Shown here piece by piece: positions 10,149 through 12,458 of a DNA stretch of 12,458 bases (positions within the stretch are counted from its first letter, which is position 1; each line of letters begins with the position of its first letter). This DNA is from Croceibacterium_B sp035470785 (GTDB lineage Bacteria > Pseudomonadota > Alphaproteobacteria > Sphingomonadales > Sphingomonadaceae), in contig DATIQN010000036.1 of assembly GCA_035470785.1 (NCBI GenBank), positions 1 through 12,458 on the forward strand, given 5' to 3'. The translations under genes were made by a program, and so were the position numbers. Below the pieces are notes generated by a model. That model was not told the origin of the DNA. It worked only from the letters and a program-made list of their open reading frames with translations, and searched no databases.

Positions 10149-11219
10149 TCAGTCTTCGGAGTCCGCGTCCGGCCCCGCCATCATCTCCTCGGCGACCACG
10201 TCGGTGCGGCTGCGGATCGCAGCTTCCAACCTGTCGCAAACTTCGGGATTGTCCTTGAGGTACTGCTTGGCGTTCTCGCGGCCCTGGCCGATGCGGACGC
10301 TGTCGTAGGAGAACCAGCTGCCCGACTTCTCAACCAGCCCGGCCTTGACGCCGAGGTCGAGGATCTCGCCGATCTTCGAGATGCCTTCGCCGTACATGAT
10401 GTCGAATTCGACTTGCTTGAACGGCGGGGCGACCTTGTTTTTCACGACTTTCACGCGTGTCGTGTTGCCAACAATTTCATCGCGGTCTTTGATCTGGCCG
10501 GTGCGGCGGATGTCGAGACGGACGCTGGCATAGAACTTGAGCGCGTTGCCGCCCGTGGTCGTCTCCGGGTTGCCGTACATCACGCCGATCTTCATGCGCA
10601 GCTGGTTGATGAAGATCACCATGCACTTTGAGCGGTTGATCGAGCCGGTCAGCTTGCGCAGGGACTGGCTCATCAGGCGGGCCTGGAGGCCGACGTGGCT
10701 GTCTCCCATCTCGCCCTCGATCTCGGCCCGAGGCACGAGCGCGGCGACCGAATCGATCACCAGCACGTCGATCGCGTTCGAGCGCACCAGCGTGTCGACG
10801 ATCTCGAGCGCCTGCTCGCCAGTGTCGGGCTGCGAGACGATCAGCTCGTCGATGTCGACCCCGAGCTTCTTTGCGTAAACCGGGTCGAGCGCATGCTCGG
10901 CATCGACGAACGCGGCAGTGCCGCCGCCCCGCTGCGCTTCGGCGATCACGTGCAGCGCGAGCGTGGTCTTGCCCGAGCTTTCCGGGCCGTAAACCTCGAT
11001 CACCCGGCCGCGCGGCAAGCCGCCGACGCCCAGCGCGATGTCAAGCCCGAGCGAACCGGATGAGATCGTCTCGACCTGCATCGCTTCCTTCTGGCCCAGC
11101 TTCATCGCCGAGCCCTTGCCGAATGCGCGATCGATCTGCGCGAGCGCGGCATCGAGTGCTTTCTGACGGTCCAAATCCACGGTCTTGCCTTCCACCAACT
11201 TGAGATTTGCCGCCGCCAT
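10149..11219 (-). CDS. recA: Recombinase RecA
   Basis: ATP-dependent strand-exchange protein that coats single-stranded DNA and triggers LexA autocleavage in the SOS response. It has 356 residues. The N-terminal helix LDAALAQIDRAFGKGSAMKLG, Walker A GPESSGKT (78-85), Walker B VLVIDSVAAL, loop L1 region GEMGDSHVGLQARLMSQ, the IFINQLRMKIGVMYGNPETT segment leading into loop L2, and a C-terminal domain ending in an acidic tail (GPDADSED) are all in order. I place the start at 11219: GGAGG lies eight bases before it, and this same GGAGG forms part of the in-frame ATG codon region at 11234, which has no ribosome site of its own. Expression should be damage-inducible through the operator at 11299-11324. 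It heads the minus-strand block recA - methyltransferase - lipid kinase - alaS, with a 163-base gap after recA. Confidence 0.98.
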   Translation of the reverse strand: MAAANLKLVEGKTVDLDRQKALDAALAQIDRAFGKGSAMKLGQKEAMQVETISSGSLGLDIALGVGGLPRGRVIEVYGPESSGKTTLALHVIAEAQRGGGTAAFVDAEHALDPVYAKKLGVDIDELIVSQPDTGEQALEIVDTLVRSNAIDVLVIDSVAALVPRAEIEGEMGDSHVGLQARLMSQSLRKLTGSINRSKCMVIFINQLRMKIGVMYGNPETTTGGNALKFYASVRLDIRRTGQIKDRDEIVGNTTRVKVVKNKVAPPFKQVEFDIMYGEGISKIGEILDLGVKAGLVEKSGSWFSYDSVRIGQGRENAKQYLKDNPEVCDRLEAAIRSRTDVVAEEMMAGPDADSED

Positions 11220-11227
11220 GACACATG

Positions 11228-11232
11228 CCTCC
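11228..11232 (-). promoter_or_regulatory. recA Shine-Dalgarno that decides the start
   Basis: GGAGG on the minus strand, eight bases before the ATG at 11219-11217. It favours the 356-residue product over the 361-residue reading from 11234. Confidence 0.75.
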
Positions 11233-11291
11233 ATCGCTTGCCTAGGGCGCCGCGCCGGATTGGCCCGATTTCCCCGTTGGAATTACGATGT

Positions 11292-11297
11292 ATTCTA
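11292..11297 (-). promoter_or_regulatory. Probable recA -10 element
   Basis: TAGAAT on the minus strand matches five of six bases of the sigma-70 -10 consensus. It lies in a short AT-rich patch about 75 bases before the recA start codon. No good -35 hexamer is found at the usual spacing; the SOS operator occupies that position. TTGTTC (11315-11310) with TACATC (11292-11287) at a 17-base spacing is the alternative. Confidence 0.5.
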
Positions 11298-11298
11298 T

Positions 11299-11324
11299 TT
11301 GTTCCATCAGAACAAGAGGAGAAC
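11299..11324 (-). promoter_or_regulatory. LexA operator (SOS box) of recA, with a third half-site
   Basis: On the minus strand GTTCTCCTCTTGTTC (11324-11310) fits exactly the alphaproteobacterial SOS box GTTC-N7-GTTC. The same TTGTTC half-site is also one arm of a perfect 6-base palindrome TTGTTC-CATCA-GAACAA (plus strand, 11299-11315), giving a third, inverted half-site. The block overlaps the -35 region of the probable recA promoter, where bound LexA would repress. Confidence 0.85.
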
Positions 11325-11332
11325 GCTAATTT

Positions 11333-11574
11333 CTAGTCGTCTGTATTCGCTTGGCGAACGTCCCACGCGACATTGCGCTTGCCGTTTGCCGGAATAGTCA
11401 CCTCGTAGACCGTCTCGCCGTCTTTCAGACGCGTGCCGCTGAGGCCGCGTACGTGCCACCCCAGCGGCGAGCCGAGCTTCAGGCGCAGCGTCACCGGGTG
11501 GGAGTTTGCGTTGGTCAGCGTCGCCTTCATTCCCGTCCAGCCCTTGCCCGGGTCGCCTTCGCCGATCGGTCTCG
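11333..11574 (-). pseudogene. 3' remnant of a DUF4139-like gene
   Basis: The last roughly 80 codons of a gene whose product ends in a beta-strand-rich domain: KATLTNANSHPVTLRLKLG, GWHVRGLSGTRLKDGETVYE, then TIPANGKRNVAWDVRQAN and a TAG stop. The pattern (alternating strands, 'TNAN.HPV', 'PANGKR.V.WDVR') resembles the C-terminus of DUF4139 proteins, which are usually several hundred residues and exported or envelope-associated. Upstream in this frame, similarity fades at about 11574, where a different coding sequence in another frame begins. A short ATG-initiated reading of 65 codons from 11530 exists, but it would be only a domain fragment. It lies eight bases from the SOS box of recA. The family call is from memory and moderately sure. 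Confidence 0.55.
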
Positions 11575-11784
11575 CCGAACGCGAAAACGAGTTACGAACC
11601 CCGCACCGCTCGCCGGGACGTTCCAGTCGCGAGCAATTTTCACCGCGTAGTCTTCAGTCGTCACGGGGTAAAAGATCGGCTGCTCCGGTAGTCGAGGAGG
11701 AAAGACCCTCATGTCCAATTCTTCGATCAGTCTCAGTTCGACTGGACCAACAGGTCGCCATAGCGTGATGGTCTCGACGTCCAT
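11527..11784 (-). pseudogene. 5' fragment of an 'ADP-ribosylation/crystallin J1'-like gene
   Basis: Reading from the ATG at 11784, the first 70 or so residues (ETITLWRPVGPVELRLIEE, FPPRLPEQPIFYPVTTEDYA, KIARDWNVPASGAGFVTRF) closely resemble a small bacterial protein family of about 110-150 residues commonly annotated as ADP-ribosylation/crystallin J1; its function is not established. After VTRFRVR the expected continuation is absent. The frame instead runs through 15 low-complexity Arg/Ala residues and stops at a TGA that overlaps the ATG of the DUF4139 remnant. The family's usual C-terminal half is not found in any frame downstream, so this is a break, not a simple frameshift. There is no clear Shine-Dalgarno upstream. 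The region just 5' is repeat-bearing, non-coding sequence. Confidence 0.6.
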
Positions 11785-11805
11785 TGGGTGAGCGTAGAGT
11801 GCACG

Positions 11806-11833
11806 ACGTCCGCTTTCCACCCAAAGCAGACAT
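11806..11833. repeat. Palindromic dispersed repeat, copy 1
   Basis: Arms ACGTCCGCTTT (11806-11816) and AAAGCAGACAT (11823-11833) pair at 9 of 11 positions around the loop CCACCC. I recognise the motif from many alphaproteobacterial intergenic regions, where it produces spurious 'PKADI / GGKAD' hypothetical peptides; this recollection has not been checked by search. Confidence 0.65.
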
Positions 11834-11923
11834 TGGCGAGATGGGTGGCACGCGCGCGAAAGGTGGAAACGCCGAGCGGGATAGTGCAGGGCCAGCTCGA
11901 CGCTCCCTCGCGCTGCCTGGGGC

Positions 11924-11941
11924 ACAATTATTACAATTATT
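11924..11941. repeat. Tandem 9-base duplication
   Basis: ACAATTATT occurs twice in direct succession within an otherwise GC-rich stretch. It may be a slippage product or a small insertion footprint; nothing more can be said. Confidence 0.5.
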
Positions 11942-11992
11942 AGTGCGTGACGCGCTGCAATGCGCGCGCTCGGCCCAAGGTGGACGGAGCGC

Positions 11993-12020
11993 ATGTCGGC
12001 TTTCGACCCATTGCGGACGC
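11993..12020. repeat. Palindromic dispersed repeat, copy 2 (decayed)
   Basis: ATGTCGGCTTT (11993-12003), loop CGACCC, ATTGCGGACGC (12010-12020). It aligns with copy 1 at about 20 of 28 positions without gaps, and the arms now pair at only 6 of 11. The centre GCTTTC-ACCCA and the flanking GGAC are the shared core. Confidence 0.55.
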
Positions 12021-12101
12021 TGGTGATGGTATGGATGGACTCGTTCGATGCACGCGGCCGGCGTGTGGTCTAGCGCGACTTCTTTAGGCTACTGTGCGTC
12101 G

Positions 12102-12458
12102 ATGTGGTATTATTCCGAGCTCCCGACGCCGAGCCGTGGTTCGATGGAGCAGGCCGCGTTCATTGAGCGAGTTTCGGATGCCTTGGCGCATCTGGACTGC
12201 GAGCGCCTGGATAACGCTACGACCGCTGGCGCCTTTCGAGACCCTCTTTTGCGCGGCGATAGTTGGGGGAGGCTGTCCTTCCTCGCGAGTATTGATGAAC
12301 TCTACATAATTGCAAACCAATCGTCGGTTTTCCTCCTTTTGCGATCCACGATTAGGTTCTGGTTGCAAACGCTCGTGACCCTGGGTGCGGGTTTCATCGT
12401 CTCGGTTCGTTGGTTTCCTAACGTTGGTGAATGGCAAACTCGCTTCGTCACTGGATCC
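12102..12458 (+). CDS. Partial hypothetical protein with probable membrane segment, runs off the window
   Basis: An open frame of 119 codons from the ATG at 12102 with no stop before the window ends; the frame is open back to 12027, and an earlier ATG at 12048 is possible. I do not recognise the protein. It begins MWYYSELPTPSRGSMEQ, continues with a soluble, acidic-basic mixed helix (AFIERVSDALAHLDCERLDN) and a stretch SFLASIDELYIIANQSS, then a hydrophobic/aromatic region at about residues 75-105 (FLLLRSTIRFWLQTLVTLGA) that could cross the membrane, followed by VRWFPNVGEW. Composition is protein-like, whereas the opposite-strand frame is Arg-rich like a shadow. Third-position GC is clearly lower than in recA or alaS, which suggests a different origin. 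No strong ribosome site is seen. Either start could be wrong. Confidence 0.5.
   Translation, partial: MWYYSELPTPSRGSMEQAAFIERVSDALAHLDCERLDNATTAGAFRDPLLRGDSWGRLSFLASIDELYIIANQSSVFLLLRSTIRFWLQTLVTLGAGFIVSVRWFPNVGEWQTRFVTGS

Larger units (their letters stand above)
11785..12047. other. Gene-less stretch with dispersed repeats
   Basis: I see no convincing gene. Short frames on both strands here encode the peptides typical of the palindromic repeat (RFPPKADIG on one strand, MSALGGKRT on the other) and should not be taken as proteins. Contents are two palindromic repeat copies (11806-11833, 11993-12020) and a perfect 9-base tandem duplication ACAATTATT at 11924-11941, set in otherwise unassigned sequence. 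Confidence 0.6.

Noticed and set aside
10052..10258. A 68-codon plus-strand frame between the methyltransferase and recA
   Set aside because: It spans the GC palindromes and the antisense of the recA 3' end, with no ribosome site; a basic/Pro-rich shadow.
11217..11234. recA start at 11234 (five residues longer)
   Set aside because: The GGAGG overlapping that ATG is correctly placed for the ATG at 11219, and the longer start has no ribosome site.
11784..12026. An 80-codon plus-strand frame covering the repeats
   Set aside because: It contains the RFPPKADIG-type peptide generated by the palindromic repeat on any frame it crosses; not a gene.
12084..12437. A 117-codon minus-strand frame at the right end
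   Set aside because: Its product is Arg/Gln-rich without hydrophobic core, while the overlapping plus frame looks protein-like.

Overview
The window looks like chromosomal DNA of a high-GC alphaproteobacterium, most likely a member of the Sphingomonadales. I base this on the strong G/C third-position bias, the eukaryote-type NADP isocitrate dehydrogenase, and a GTTC-N7-GTTC type SOS box in front of recA. I recognise families from memory; no database search was possible. Most of the window is ordinary core-genome content. The unusual material is at the two ends and in a few small genes.

Left part (1-3186, plus strand). After about 170 bases of sequence I cannot assign comes the C-terminal half of a type III polyketide synthase, without its active-site cysteine region. 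A geranylgeranyl-reductase-like FAD oxidoreductase follows 15 bases later. Then comes icd, with its own Shine-Dalgarno sequence. The PKS/oxidoreductase pair looks like the end of a small lipid or polyketide modification operon whose first gene is broken or mis-joined.

Middle (3187-5496). A 69-codon two-helix membrane protein on the minus strand converges on icd and diverges from a KefB/KefC-type cation:proton antiporter with an RCK (TrkA-N) domain. An inverted repeat lies between the two starts. A 59-codon charged protein with a strong Shine-Dalgarno sequence follows the antiporter and ends on the same CTAG palindrome that ends alaS on the other strand.

Minus-strand block (5493-11219, read right to left): recA, a SAM-dependent methyltransferase, a diacylglycerol/sphingosine-kinase-like lipid kinase, and alaS. 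recA has a clear LexA-type operator with an extra half-site overlapping its promoter region, so it should be DNA-damage inducible. Nested GC inverted repeats lie between recA and the methyltransferase.

Right end (11333-12458). Upstream of recA the sequence becomes mosaic. There is a 3' remnant of a DUF4139-like gene joined at about 11574 to the 5' part of an 'ADP-ribosylation/crystallin J1'-type gene. Beyond that is a gene-less stretch with two copies of a palindromic dispersed repeat, and then an open frame of lower GC with a probable membrane segment that runs off the end. Truncated genes at both ends make genuine rearrangement or a chimeric contig the main question. I see no clearly new multi-gene system.
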